From an uncultured Pseudothermotoga sp. (GTDB lineage Bacteria; Thermotogota; Thermotogae; Thermotogales; DSM-5069), in contig CALKJI010000004.1 in assembly GCA_937995655.1 (NCBI GenBank), positions 1 through 64,000 of the forward strand: a DNA stretch of 64,000 nt, given 5' to 3'. The notes under the pieces were generated by a model, which did no database searches, had not been told where the DNA came from, and worked only from the letters and a program-made list of their open reading frames with translations. The translations under genes were made by a program, and so were the position numbers. Positions 17,144 through 24,787 of this stretch are shown here, in pieces; position 1 is the stretch's first letter; each line of letters starts with the position of its first letter.

Positions 17144-17413
17144 ATGGATGTAGAGAGAATTTTTAAAGCTTTGGGGTGTAAGTGGAGAATAGAAATCATA
17201 AAGCAAATAGCAAAGCAAAGTCAGTGTATGTGTGATCTTGAAGTTTCCAATCATATTGATAAAACCACGCTTTCAAGACATATGTCTATCTTGCAAAATG
17301 CAGGCATCGTTGACTTACAAAGAGAAGGTCAAAAGAAGAGGATTGTACTCAAAGATTTCAGAGTTCTTGAACTCATAGATCTAGCGCAACAGATTGCCAA
17401 AAATCGTGAATAA
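17144..17413 (+). CDS. ArsR/SmtB family transcriptional regulator
   Basis: This 89-residue winged helix protein has the recognition region KTTLSRHMSILQNAGIV and a wing (REGQKKRIVL). Cysteines 28 and 30 form CMCDL at the alpha3 position, resembling the metalloid-sensing CVCDL of ArsR, and Cys12 lies near the N-terminus. It could sense a soft metal, arsenite or a redox state. The ATG at 17144 is chosen because AAAGGA lies 8 bases before it. The earlier TTG at 17117 falls inside the -10 hexamer. A ferredoxin and an HdrA-like gene follow, which it likely controls. Confidence 0.88.
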   Translation: MDVERIFKALGCKWRIEIIKQIAKQSQCMCDLEVSNHIDKTTLSRHMSILQNAGIVDLQREGQKKRIVLKDFRVLELIDLAQQIAKNRE

Positions 17414-17431
17414 CCAAAAGGAGGAGTTAGA

Positions 17432-17644
17432 ATGGCAAGGAACTGGTATCCAGTCATTGACTACACTAAGTGTGTTGGTTGTCTATCTTGTGCTAATTTT
17501 TGCCCCCATGGAGTCTACACAATCGATGATGGTAAACCAAAAGTTAGCAATCCTATGGAATGTGTAGAGTTTTGCAGAGGATGTCAAAAACTATGCGATT
17601 ATGCTGCAATAAATTATGCCGCGGAGGTGAAGGTCCATGGGTAA
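17432..17644 (+). CDS. Small ferredoxin with two 4Fe-4S sites
   Basis: This 70-residue protein has cysteines C14, C17, C20 and C24 in the standard C-x2-C-x2-C-x3-C-P arrangement. A second set, C44, C48, C51 and C55, is spaced C-x3-C-x2-C-x3-C. The second motif has one extra residue between its first two cysteines and no following proline, so it differs from clostridial ferredoxins. AGGAGG precedes the ATG. It overlaps the HdrA-like gene by 8 bases, which points to partnership. Confidence 0.9.
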   Translation: MARNWYPVIDYTKCVGCLSCANFCPHGVYTIDDGKPKVSNPMECVEFCRGCQKLCDYAAINYAAEVKVHG

Positions 17645-17993
17645 GAAGGGATTGTTACTGTGTGTCTGTCAAGGTTCATGTCCGTCTTTTCATCAAATGA
17701 ACGTTTTTGAGGTGCTCAATGCCATAAGGAGAGAAGGTCTGGTAGACTTCGTCGCACTCCATCCACAGCTGTGTGCAGATGACGGAGACAAATATTTGCA
17801 AACTTTGACTAATGATGATCAGATAGAAAAACTGTACGTGGCAGGTTGTGATCCAGCTATGCAAAAGAAGATGTTTCGCGATGCCTTTGAAGCGAGTGGT
17901 TTTGACAGGTCAAAACATCTTGGCGTAGACATAAGAAACATGACTACAGAACAAGCAGTTGAAGCTATTAAAACCTTGATCAAAAATAGTTGA
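17637..17993 (+). CDS. HdrA N-terminal-domain-like iron-sulfur protein
   Basis: This 118-residue protein resembles the N-terminal domain of HdrA, the flavin subunit of heterodisulfide reductases. It has C-x-C-x3-C at residues 9-15, then LCADDG (C46), VAGCDP (C71) with the AMQKKMFRDAF continuation, and VDIRNM near the end. The FAD domain of HdrA is missing, so it stands alone. It may hold an iron-sulfur cluster and exchange electrons with the ferredoxin that overlaps it. The similarity is recalled, not computed, and a different thiol-transfer role is possible. Confidence 0.65.
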   Translation: MGKKGLLLCVCQGSCPSFHQMNVFEVLNAIRREGLVDFVALHPQLCADDGDKYLQTLTNDDQIEKLYVAGCDPAMQKKMFRDAFEASGFDRSKHLGVDIRNMTTEQAVEAIKTLIKNS

Positions 17994-18022
17994 ATTTTTT
18001 CCTCTAATTTTGGTGATGAAGT

Positions 18023-18670
18023 ATGTGTAGAATGATCGGTTTTTCTTTTGAAAAAGAACGAAGCGTCGATGTGTTTTTTGAACATTTGCAATTGATGGCT
18101 CAGAGTGGTAAAGGTGCCCCCCACAATCATGGGTGGGGGGTTTATGCTCTTAAAGACAGTGCAGTGGTTTACTATCGTTCGCCAAAACCTGTATATGAGG
18201 AACAGATAGTAACATTTTCTGCAAAAGTTGGCATTTTTCACGCAAGAAAGGCTTCAGAGCACCTGCCCATAACCTTTTTACAACTTCATCCATTCATAGA
18301 CAACAGGGGAAAGGCATTTTGTCACAATGGAACTATATATGATATCAACTATTCCTCGATAGATAGCGATACCTACTCTTATTTTGTGAAGGTCAAAGAT
18401 TTTTCAACTTACGAAGATCTCGCCCTTAAGGTTGCAAAAGTGGCTGAGGAATATAGACATACAGGAATGAACTTTCTGATGATCAACGACGATGAACTGA
18501 TTGTCTACTGTGGCTACAGTGATAACAAAGATTATTATACTCTCTGGTACAATGACAAAGATGGTTTTGTAGTCAGTTCAGAGCCCATGAACGAAAGTTT
18601 TAAACCCATGGACAACAGAACGATCTTTGTTGTAAAAAAGGCAAAGATAGAGAAAACATTGAAAATGTGA
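18023..18670 (+). CDS. Class II glutamine amidotransferase (stand-alone)
   Basis: This 215-residue protein begins MCRMIGFSFE, so Cys2 would be the N-terminal nucleophile after Met removal. GAPHNHGWGVY, IFHARKAS and FCHNGTIYD match the YafJ/Gn-AT II fold. There is no synthase domain, so an acceptor partner is unknown. It follows the HdrA-like gene by 29 bases. A bidirectional terminator hairpin closes the unit at 18729-18750. Confidence 0.88.
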   Translation: MCRMIGFSFEKERSVDVFFEHLQLMAQSGKGAPHNHGWGVYALKDSAVVYYRSPKPVYEEQIVTFSAKVGIFHARKASEHLPITFLQLHPFIDNRGKAFCHNGTIYDINYSSIDSDTYSYFVKVKDFSTYEDLALKVAKVAEEYRHTGMNFLMINDDELIVYCGYSDNKDYYTLWYNDKDGFVVSSEPMNESFKPMDNRTIFVVKKAKIEKTLKM

Positions 18671-18678
18671 CGTCGTCC

Positions 18679-18694
18679 CCTCAATGGATTGAGG
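18679..18694. other. Unexplained short palindrome after the amidotransferase
   Basis: CCTCAA and TTGAGG flank TGGA, followed by AGGAGGATTAC and a C-rich run up to 18720. No T-run follows, so it is not a normal terminator. Composition is more GC-rich than the neighbours. Confidence 0.45.
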
Positions 18695-18728
18695 AGGATT
18701 ACTGCCCCGCCCACTCCCCTATTTCTCT

Positions 18729-18750
18729 AAAAGGGGCTTTTTCCCCTTTT
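18729..18750. terminator. Bidirectional terminator between amidotransferase and trxB
   Basis: AAAAGGGG and CCCCTTTT pair around a six-base loop. Both strands end in a T-rich tail, and the two genes converge here. The hairpin reaches the trxB stop codon. Confidence 0.85.
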
Positions 18751-19696
18751 ATACAAAATAATTCTCTGCTGCGTGCATAGCTGCTATTGCTCCGTCTGAA
18801 ACTGCTGTTATTATCTGTCTTATATTCTTTTTTCTCACATCTCCGATGGCGTATACCCTTGGAATGTTCGTCTGCATAAATTCATCGGTGATGATGTATC
18901 CAAATTCATCGGTCTTGACTATATCTTTTACAAAGTCAGAGTTCGGTGTGAGGCCAATGGCTATAAAAACACCTTCCACCTTCATGTTACTCAATTCACC
19001 TGTTATTGTGTCTTTTAGAATGACCTCCTCTAATTTTTTTGTTCCTAAGAAGCGTTCCACAACTTTGTTGAACTGAAATTTGATCTTTTGGTTAGAGAAG
19101 GCTTTATCCTGAAGGATCTTAACGGCTCTCAGTTTTTCGCGTCTGTGTATTACAGTTACTGATTTTGCTATCTTGGAAAGGTAAATAGCGTCGTTTATAG
19201 CCGTATCTCCACCGCCAACTACTGCAACGTCTTTATCTTTGAAAAAATATCCATCACAGGTTGCACAGTAAGAAATGCCTTTTGCTGTTAGTTCTCTTTC
19301 GCCAGGTACACCCAGTTTCTTTGGATCTGCTCCTGTTGCTATCATAACAACGCCGGCTCTTATGATCGTTCCATCATCTATTTCGATCTTTCTTTCTTTG
19401 CCTTCGATGAGTAGTCTCATTACCTGTGCATTTAGGAACTTTGTTCCAAGCGAATGGGCATGCTCTTTCATTCTTTTAGCAAGTTCTTGTCCCTCTATGG
19501 TGGGGAAACCAAGATAGTTATCTATGTGAGTGGTCAAATTCAGTTGACCACCTTCTAGAACCTTCTCCACCACCAGTACACTTAAGCCGGCACGAGTTGC
19601 ATAGACAGCTGCACCAAGCGCAGCTGGTCCACCACCGATCGTAACGACATCATAGTAATCTCTAAACTCATTTTTCAAACCTAAGTCAAAGAGCAT
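18749..19696 (-). CDS. trxB: Thioredoxin reductase
   Basis: This 315-residue flavoprotein has the FAD-binding VTIGGGPAALGAAVYA near residue 18, the redox disulfide CATC (C144, C147) and the NAD(P)-binding VVGGGDTAINDA. The C-terminal AIGDVRKKNIRQI closes the FAD site. In T. maritima the neighbouring PDO-like protein is, from memory, the electron acceptor of this reductase. The same adjacency here (2-base gap to PDO) supports a two-gene thiol system, with PDO transcribed first. Confidence 0.95.
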   Translation of the reverse strand: MLFDLGLKNEFRDYYDVVTIGGGPAALGAAVYATRAGLSVLVVEKVLEGGQLNLTTHIDNYLGFPTIEGQELAKRMKEHAHSLGTKFLNAQVMRLLIEGKERKIEIDDGTIIRAGVVMIATGADPKKLGVPGERELTAKGISYCATCDGYFFKDKDVAVVGGGDTAINDAIYLSKIAKSVTVIHRREKLRAVKILQDKAFSNQKIKFQFNKVVERFLGTKKLEEVILKDTITGELSNMKVEGVFIAIGLTPNSDFVKDIVKTDEFGYIITDEFMQTNIPRVYAIGDVRKKNIRQIITAVSDGAIAAMHAAENYFV

Positions 19697-19698
19697 AT

Positions 19699-20361
19699 TT
19701 ATTTATCACCAACAGCTTTGAACAATTCTTGTATGAATGCATTCTCTGGGTATGCACCAACAAAATCGTGTCTGTCATTTATGAAAGTGTGAGGTACCGA
19801 GGAAACACCATAGTTCATGCTCAGTTCTGGGAACTCATTTGCCTCTATCATCTCTGCAGTAATATTTGGGTTTACCATTGCGGCACTGTGAGCCATCAAG
19901 ACGGCCTTGGGACAATAAGGACAGGTTGGTGTCACAAAAACTTTTATTTGAACAGGAACTTTTATAGAACGGATCTTCTCGATTTGTTCTGTGTTGAAGA
20001 ATGGCGGTTTACCTGTTGAGACTGCTATCACATCCTGTATCAAGGTTGAGAACTCATGACCGGACGGTATCCCATAGAATCTTACCCCTGTATCTTTGCC
20101 GTCTTTGTCAAGAAGTATTATTGCAGGTGTCATAGTTATTTTGTGCTGTTCTGCCAGTTGTTTTTCCTTTTTCACGTGATAAGCATACATTTCAATCTTA
20201 CTGTCGATCGAAGAAAGTTCTTCAAGAACTTGCTGTGTGAGATCACAATATTCACATTCACTCTTGTCATCAACAAAGATCAAGACTTTCACGGGATCTT
20301 TGAGTTGTTCTGCGAAGATTTTTTGAAGATATCTTGCGTCTTTTTCACTTATCAATGCCAT
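19699..20361 (-). CDS. Protein disulfide oxidoreductase (double thioredoxin fold)
   Basis: This 220-residue protein has two thioredoxin folds, each with a CxxC: CEYC (C36, C39) and CPYC (C147, C150). This is the PDO/glutaredoxin-like architecture of hyperthermophiles, which makes and shuffles disulfides in the cytoplasm and is reduced by TrxB. The start at 20361 is preferred over 20367, because AGGAGG lies 7 bases before the former and 1 base before the latter. trxB follows directly. Two TTAGTC repeats lie upstream. Confidence 0.92.
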   Translation of the reverse strand: MALISEKDARYLQKIFAEQLKDPVKVLIFVDDKSECEYCDLTQQVLEELSSIDSKIEMYAYHVKKEKQLAEQHKITMTPAIILLDKDGKDTGVRFYGIPSGHEFSTLIQDVIAVSTGKPPFFNTEQIEKIRSIKVPVQIKVFVTPTCPYCPKAVLMAHSAAMVNPNITAEMIEANEFPELSMNYGVSSVPHTFINDRHDFVGAYPENAFIQELFKAVGDK

Positions 20362-20402
20362 TTTCATACCTCCTCAGCTCTTTCCATTTATATTTTACTA
20401 AA

Positions 20403-20419
20403 TTAGTCTACATTTAGTC
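20403..20419. repeat. Direct TTAGTC repeats upstream of PDO
   Basis: TTAGTC occurs at 20403-20408 and 20414-20419, so the copies start 11 bases apart (one helical turn) in the PDO upstream region. The second copy overlaps the stop of the upstream gene. It could be a regulator site or chance. Confidence 0.35.
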
Positions 20420-20926
20420 ATTTCTATCCAGTAAAGACGATGTAAAACCTAGCAAGATAAGCAGTATTCCCAAGGAGAGTTTACTCAGTTCATAGCCAGC
20501 TGAGATTCTGTTAAAAACAAAGACCATAGTGAATATGCCCCAACAGATCAAAATAGATGCTATATTTCGCTTTGTAGACCTTCTCAAAAGGTAAGTGGTT
20601 ACGTATTCTCTTTTGGTAAAACCCATGGAAAGGAAGAGTACACGGAATCTCTTATCTTCCTTTTCAAGATAAACAGATAACCGGCCTATGTGAAAAAAGA
20701 AAGCGATCAGCGAGCATATGAAGAAATCCCTGACACCGTATTGTCCAAAAGTTGATGTGTAAGTGACCAAAACACCTAATGTAGCAACTATATTTATAGC
20801 GGACAATGGTGCAAGGGTCATGTTGGCCGTTCCAGAAAAATTAGCCCAGACCACCGGTAGAGCGGAAGATATACCAATCGCCGAGTAAGTAAGACCAAGT
20901 ATGAAATCTTTGAGAAAATCACTCAC
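20414..20926 (-). CDS. Small integral membrane protein, function unknown
   Basis: This 170-residue protein has about four hydrophobic segments (near residues 5-30, 40-60, 65-85 and 120-165). Between them, FLSMGFTKREYVTTYLLRRS recalls the cytoplasmic loop of FtsX/ABC-2-type permeases. It is too short to be a full permease and no ABC ATPase is adjacent. I do not recognise the family. It starts 2 bases after the SPFH gene stop, so it belongs to the NfeD-SPFH operon. Confidence 0.75.
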   Translation of the reverse strand: MSDFLKDFILGLTYSAIGISSALPVVWANFSGTANMTLAPLSAINIVATLGVLVTYTSTFGQYGVRDFFICSLIAFFFHIGRLSVYLEKEDKRFRVLFLSMGFTKREYVTTYLLRRSTKRNIASILICWGIFTMVFVFNRISAGYELSKLSLGILLILLGFTSSLLDRND

Positions 20927-20928
20927 GT

Positions 20929-21849
20929 CTATGTTTGCCCCTCTCCTTGTGGTTCCTTCTTCAAAACTTCTGCTATACCCGCTAAGCTTGAAAGAATAGC
21001 AGAGGCTTCCATAGGTAAGAATATTTTTGTTGCTTTACCATTGGCAATTTCCTTGAGTGCATCAAGGTATCTGATTGCTATCAAGTCACTCGTGGGTGCA
21101 CCCTCATGTATGGCTTTGAAAACACTCAAGATTGCGTCGGCTTGACCTTGGGCTTCTGCTATGAGTTTAAATCTGTTGGCTTCTGCAACTTTCTTGATTG
21201 CTTCTGCTTCACCTTCTGCTTTTAAGATAGCTGCGTTTCTCTCACCTTCTGCCTTGAGTATTTCTGCCTGTTTTATACCTTCTGCTTCAAGAATCGCCGC
21301 CCTTTTGGTTCTCTCTGCCTTCATTTGTTTGCTCATTGCATCAGTTATATCCTTAGGTGGGTCTATTTTCTTGATCTCAACCCTTGTAATTCTCACACCC
21401 CATTTGTCTGTGGCATCGTCCAAAACAGTTCTCAATCTTGTGTTTATCTTCTCTCTTGAAGTGAGCGTCTGATCCAGCTCAAGTTCTCCTATGACGTTTC
21501 TCAAATTTGTCTGTGCAAGTTTGAGAGTTGCAAACTGAAAGTTGTTGACGTTGTACACTACCTTGTATGCATCGGTAACTTCATAATATATCACGGCATC
21601 TACCGTGACTACGACGTTATCTTTGGTTATAACCTCCTGTGGTGGCACATCTATCACCATTTCTCTGAGATCAACTCTTGTCATCCTGTCAAAAAATGGG
21701 ATGATAAAGTGCAAACCTGGTCCGGCTTCTTTGTGGAATTTACCAAGCCTTTCGATCAATCCTCTTTGATAAGGTCTCACAACCTTGATACCGGTTGCAG
21801 CTATTATCAATATCAAGACAGCAACTACGTAAAGGGCAATCGTCATCAT
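20929..21849 (-). CDS. SPFH/band 7 protein (stomatin-like, QmcA type)
   Basis: This 306-residue protein has an N-terminal membrane anchor ([18 protein letters not shown]) followed by [16 protein letters not shown] and the band 7 domain ([21 protein letters not shown]). A long Ala/Glu-rich coiled coil comes next, then [13 protein letters not shown]. Such proteins form membrane cages and commonly pair with NfeD, as here, where the genes overlap by 4 bases. Either of two adjacent ATGs could be the start. GGAGG lies upstream. Confidence 0.93.
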   Translation of the reverse strand: MMTIALYVVAVLILIIAATGIKVVRPYQRGLIERLGKFHKEAGPGLHFIIPFFDRMTRVDLREMVIDVPPQEVITKDNVVVTVDAVIYYEVTDAYKVVYNVNNFQFATLKLAQTNLRNVIGELELDQTLTSREKINTRLRTVLDDATDKWGVRITRVEIKKIDPPKDITDAMSKQMKAERTKRAAILEAEGIKQAEILKAEGERNAAILKAEGEAEAIKKVAEANRFKLIAEAQGQADAILSVFKAIHEGAPTSDLIAIRYLDALKEIANGKATKIFLPMEASAILSSLAGIAEVLKKEPQGEGQT

Positions 21850-22286
21850 TGTTCACCTCCTTTTAATTTCTCCACGATAACATGTGCACCTTCTACTTTC
21901 AAGATCTTGACCTTCTCTCCTTCTTGAATGATTGAATCATCGTTGGAATAGGCTCGCCACATATCACCATTGATCTTGACTAGACCCTTACCTTGTTCGT
22001 TGTTGATAGTTTCAATAACCGAACCGATCTTCCCTATTATTTCATCAATATGTATCTTACGTGGTTGCTCTTTAGTTAATTTCTTAGTCAGTGGTCGGGT
22101 TAGAATAACAAGAAGACCGGAGACTATAATAAAACTAGCAACTTGAACCAGTGTGCCAAAGGCAATACTAATCGCAGATGCTACAAATGCACCTATTCCA
22201 AACCAGAATAAGAAAAATGTTGGAGTGAGTATTTCTCCTATTATAAAGATCACACCCAAAATCAACCATACCACAAAGGGTTCCAC
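21846..22286 (-). CDS. NfeD-like membrane protein
   Basis: This 146-residue protein has several membrane helices ([15 protein letters not shown] and later hydrophobic runs) and a C-terminal OB-fold domain ([27 protein letters not shown] contains the GxVKI pattern). It is the short NfeD1b type without the protease domain. It partners the SPFH gene that overlaps it. The start is GTG at 22286, 5 bases after GGGGTGA. A GTG at 22295 overlaps that ribosome site and is less likely. Confidence 0.9.
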   Translation of the reverse strand: MEPFVVWLILGVIFIIGEILTPTFFLFWFGIGAFVASAISIAFGTLVQVASFIIVSGLLVILTRPLTKKLTKEQPRKIHIDEIIGKIGSVIETINNEQGKGLVKINGDMWRAYSNDDSIIQEGEKVKILKVEGAHVIVEKLKGGEQ

Positions 22287-22300
22287 TCGTATCACCCCTT

Positions 22301-23149
22301 TCAGAGCGTGAATACAACTTCTGGGTCCACATAGTTGATCTGAAAGCTGATAGTTTCTTTTATGTTTCGCAGATATCTGTCAATCTTACCACTGTATCTA
22401 GATGAAATGTGATAGAGAATCAATTTTTGAACGTTAGCCTGAGATGCTATCTCGATGACTTCTTCGAGTGAAGCATGTGCATTCATCTTTCTATCACTGG
22501 TTTTAAGAAATGTGCATTCATGTAAGAGAATCTCACTGTCTTTTGCATCATTTGGATCGATACCAAAAGTATCACCTGAAACAGTTAAAATCTTCTTTTC
22601 ATAAACTTCTGTTATTTGGTCTGAGCCCAATTTCTTAGATAATCTACTTATTTCTTCCTGTGAAAAATCTTTGTACTCTTGTTTGAGCCTTCGCCGTGTT
22701 TCAATTACATTATACCCGAGACTGAAATCTTGAACTGTGTGTTTCACCTTGAAGGGCACTATATATCTTGAAAATCCACCTGCCTGTCTTAGAAAGATCT
22801 TTTCTTGGGTTGAGATGGGCTGAGCAATTAAATCAAATCTCAGATCGTCGTTCGCCTTCTTTATGAAATCCAACCATTCTTCAACTGCTGTGTTTCCTCT
22901 TGGATAATAAACTATCAACGGTTTTTCTCTATCACCCATGGAATTGTTCCTTGTATTCACTATGGTCCAAAGTCCTGAGATATGATCGATATGACCGTGT
23001 GTCAGAAAGATATACTTGATGGCGTAAATTTTGTTTGACATCGTTAAGGAAACGCCTTCACCAGCATCAAAGAGAATCCTTTCTGGTGCGTAATAGATCC
23101 ATGTTGAATACAAAGCCTTAGAGTATATCTGAAGTATCAGCCTACTCAC
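22301..23149 (-). CDS. rnz: Ribonuclease Z (tRNA 3' processing)
   Basis: This 282-residue metallo-beta-lactamase protein carries THGHIDH (HxHxDH) near residue 51 and FDAGEGVS upstream. It is very like the T. maritima tRNase Z as I recall it, including SKALYSTWIYY at the start and NNSMGDREKPL. It lacks the usual flexible arm region of bacterial RNase Z, as the T. maritima enzyme does. All four tRNAs in this window encode CCA, for which that enzyme is known to cut after CCA. The GTG start overlaps rplI by 4 bases. Confidence 0.94.
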   Translation of the reverse strand: MSRLILQIYSKALYSTWIYYAPERILFDAGEGVSLTMSNKIYAIKYIFLTHGHIDHISGLWTIVNTRNNSMGDREKPLIVYYPRGNTAVEEWLDFIKKANDDLRFDLIAQPISTQEKIFLRQAGGFSRYIVPFKVKHTVQDFSLGYNVIETRRRLKQEYKDFSQEEISRLSKKLGSDQITEVYEKKILTVSGDTFGIDPNDAKDSEILLHECTFLKTSDRKMNAHASLEEVIEIASQANVQKLILYHISSRYSGKIDRYLRNIKETISFQINYVDPEVVFTL

Positions 23150-23601
23150 CCTTTCTCTTCGCCCAATATTTCAAGTTTTACAATGCCTTTGACACCTCCA
23201 GGCAGATGCATTTCAATGTCATACATTCCAATCTCTTTCAAAGGTTTCTCAAGATGGATCCATTTTTTGTCTATTTCCATGTTTGCATTCTTCGAAAGGA
23301 TCTCTGCCAAATTCAGTGGTGTCAAAGCTCCAAAGAGCTTGCCGCCACCTCCGACCTTGACGTACACTTTATGAACCTGGCGTTGCAGGGTTTTGAGTAT
23401 TTGCTCACTCTTTTTTCTGGTGAGATCTTCTTTGTGGCTTTTCATAATTTTCTCGTTTTCGATTCTTTTTACCTCGCCCTCCGTTGCTGGTTTCGCAAGT
23501 CCTCTTGGTATAAGGTAGTTTCTTGCGTACCCATCTTTGACCTCTTTGAATTCGCCACTCTTGCCCATACCAGGTATATCTTTGAGCAAAACGACTTTCA
23601 T
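23146..23601 (-). CDS. rplI: Ribosomal protein bL9
   Basis: This 151-residue protein starts MKVVLLKDIPGMGKSGEFKEV, followed by GYARNYLIPRGLA, both diagnostic of L9. It has the long connecting helix and C-terminal domain (PLKEIGMYDIEMHLPGGV). GGAGGAG precedes the ATG. A TATAAT at 23625-23630 on the minus strand probably serves as its -10, but no convincing -35 is seen. It leads the L9-rnz unit. Confidence 0.97.
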   Translation of the reverse strand: MKVVLLKDIPGMGKSGEFKEVKDGYARNYLIPRGLAKPATEGEVKRIENEKIMKSHKEDLTRKKSEQILKTLQRQVHKVYVKVGGGGKLFGALTPLNLAEILSKNANMEIDKKWIHLEKPLKEIGMYDIEMHLPGGVKGIVKLEILGEEKG

Positions 23602-24085
23602 TCTACGCTCCTCCTCTCATTTTCATTATATTCTAACATTGTGTCGAAAATTGATTTGACAGGAAGTTATAAGATTTTATGTCAAAATCGTGTTGCACAA
23701 GATCTAAATCTTTGGAAACACTATTTTTATGTTTTCCTGTTTTTTGAATGGTCGTTACCGATTATGTCATTGATTCTTTGATCTTTGGAAAAATGAAGTT
23801 TGTATGGCACCAGGACTTTTCAACGTCGTAATCAGTCTGTGTGATTATACTAGTGAGGAATGTAGGGATTAACCTTGATGGTAATTCAGAAGACAGAGCA
23901 GGCGATCTTTTCCTGTTGCCAAGTATTATGTGAGAATTTTTTTTGACAAGATAAGATTTGTATTTTCTTATCCTCGAAATCTTGATATCATAGGTTATAA
24001 ACGCTGGGGACAGTACAAAGGTTTTTCAAAGAAATATGACAAAATGTAAAGCTTCTTAGATATACTTGACACAAGGAGGAATCAA
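23602..24085. other. 484-base intergenic region between divergent units
   Basis: It holds the probable rplI -10 (23625-23630, minus) and an inverted repeat TTTGACA...TGTCAAA near 23654-23685. No ATG-initiated gene is convincing. A plus-strand frame is open from 23885 to 24049 (54 codons, including IGYKRWGQYKGFSKKYDKM), which I do not recognise and which may be a decayed gene end or chance. Confidence 0.5.
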
Positions 24086-24313
24086 ATGGAATACGATGTG
24101 TATTTGAGAATCAAAAGGGAAGATGTTCACAAACTTGGTTATATTCTCGAAGTAGAGGACAATCTGGTGAACATGAGAAAGTACGAAGATGGTCTGTTGA
24201 GAATATTGGTCCCTGCAGATTTGTTGCAAGAACTTCTAGATTTTCTTGGTTCAGTCAAAGAGCATATCAACTTTGAAATAGTGGAATTGAGAGAAAACGA
24301 TGGGCATATTTAG
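24086..24313 (+). CDS. DUF4911-like small protein
   Basis: This 75-residue acidic protein (MEYDVYLRIKREDVHKLGYILE, then LLRILVPADLLQELLDFLGS) resembles the DUF4911 family, small alpha/beta proteins of unknown function often next to YqeG-type genes. AAGGAGG precedes the ATG. It overlaps yqeG by 14 bases, so translation is probably coupled. Confidence 0.75.
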   Translation: MEYDVYLRIKREDVHKLGYILEVEDNLVNMRKYEDGLLRILVPADLLQELLDFLGSVKEHINFEIVELRENDGHI

Positions 24314-24782
24314 CATGATCTTACCAAGGGAGTTTGTCGAAGATTTAACCAATATTGATGTTGAAAGGTTTCTCAAGGATGGCAGAGATTATTTCATCTT
24401 TGATTTTGATAACACGCTTGGTCTGTGGAGAACTTCCCTTGTCGAGAAAAGGTTCGAATCTGTCTTGAAAAAAATATTAGATGCTAATGGAAAAATCCTC
24501 ATAGCTTCTAATGGCAGACCAAGGCAGATTTCAATCCATGGTGTGAAAATAATGTGGCGTGCAAGGAAACCATTAACTTACAAAATAAAAAAGATACTCA
24601 TCTCAGAGGGTGTTGATATCAAAAGAGTTGTGATGATAGGCGACCAGATCTTTACAGATGTTCTTGCTGGAAATTTGCTTGGGGTATATACTATCAAGGT
24701 GAAACCATTGAGTAAAGAAGAATTCCTTGGAACGAAGGTCTTGAGATTCCTTGAGAAAATCGTCCTAAAAATCGCTAGGTGA
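24300..24782 (+). CDS. yqeG: YqeG family HAD phosphatase
   Basis: This 160-residue HAD IIIA protein has motif I DFDNTLGLWR, motif II ASNGRP, and motif III/IV around MIGDQIFTDVLAGN. It lies directly before yqeH as in Bacillus, where YqeH acts in 30S assembly. Family members are HAD-type phosphatases with unclear substrates. The yqeH gene starts just after it. Confidence 0.9.
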   Translation: MGIFSMILPREFVEDLTNIDVERFLKDGRDYFIFDFDNTLGLWRTSLVEKRFESVLKKILDANGKILIASNGRPRQISIHGVKIMWRARKPLTYKIKKILISEGVDIKRVVMIGDQIFTDVLAGNLLGVYTIKVKPLSKEEFLGTKVLRFLEKIVLKIAR

Positions 24783-24787
24783 TAGTT

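Noticed and set aside
23654-23685. TTTGACA/TGTCAAA inverted repeat
   Set aside because: Arms of 7 bases with a long loop in AT-rich sequence; chance is likely, so it is noted only within the intergenic entry.
23206-23781. 191-residue plus-strand frame opposite L9 and the intergenic region
   Set aside because: Antisense to rplI, a certain gene, with no recognised domain.
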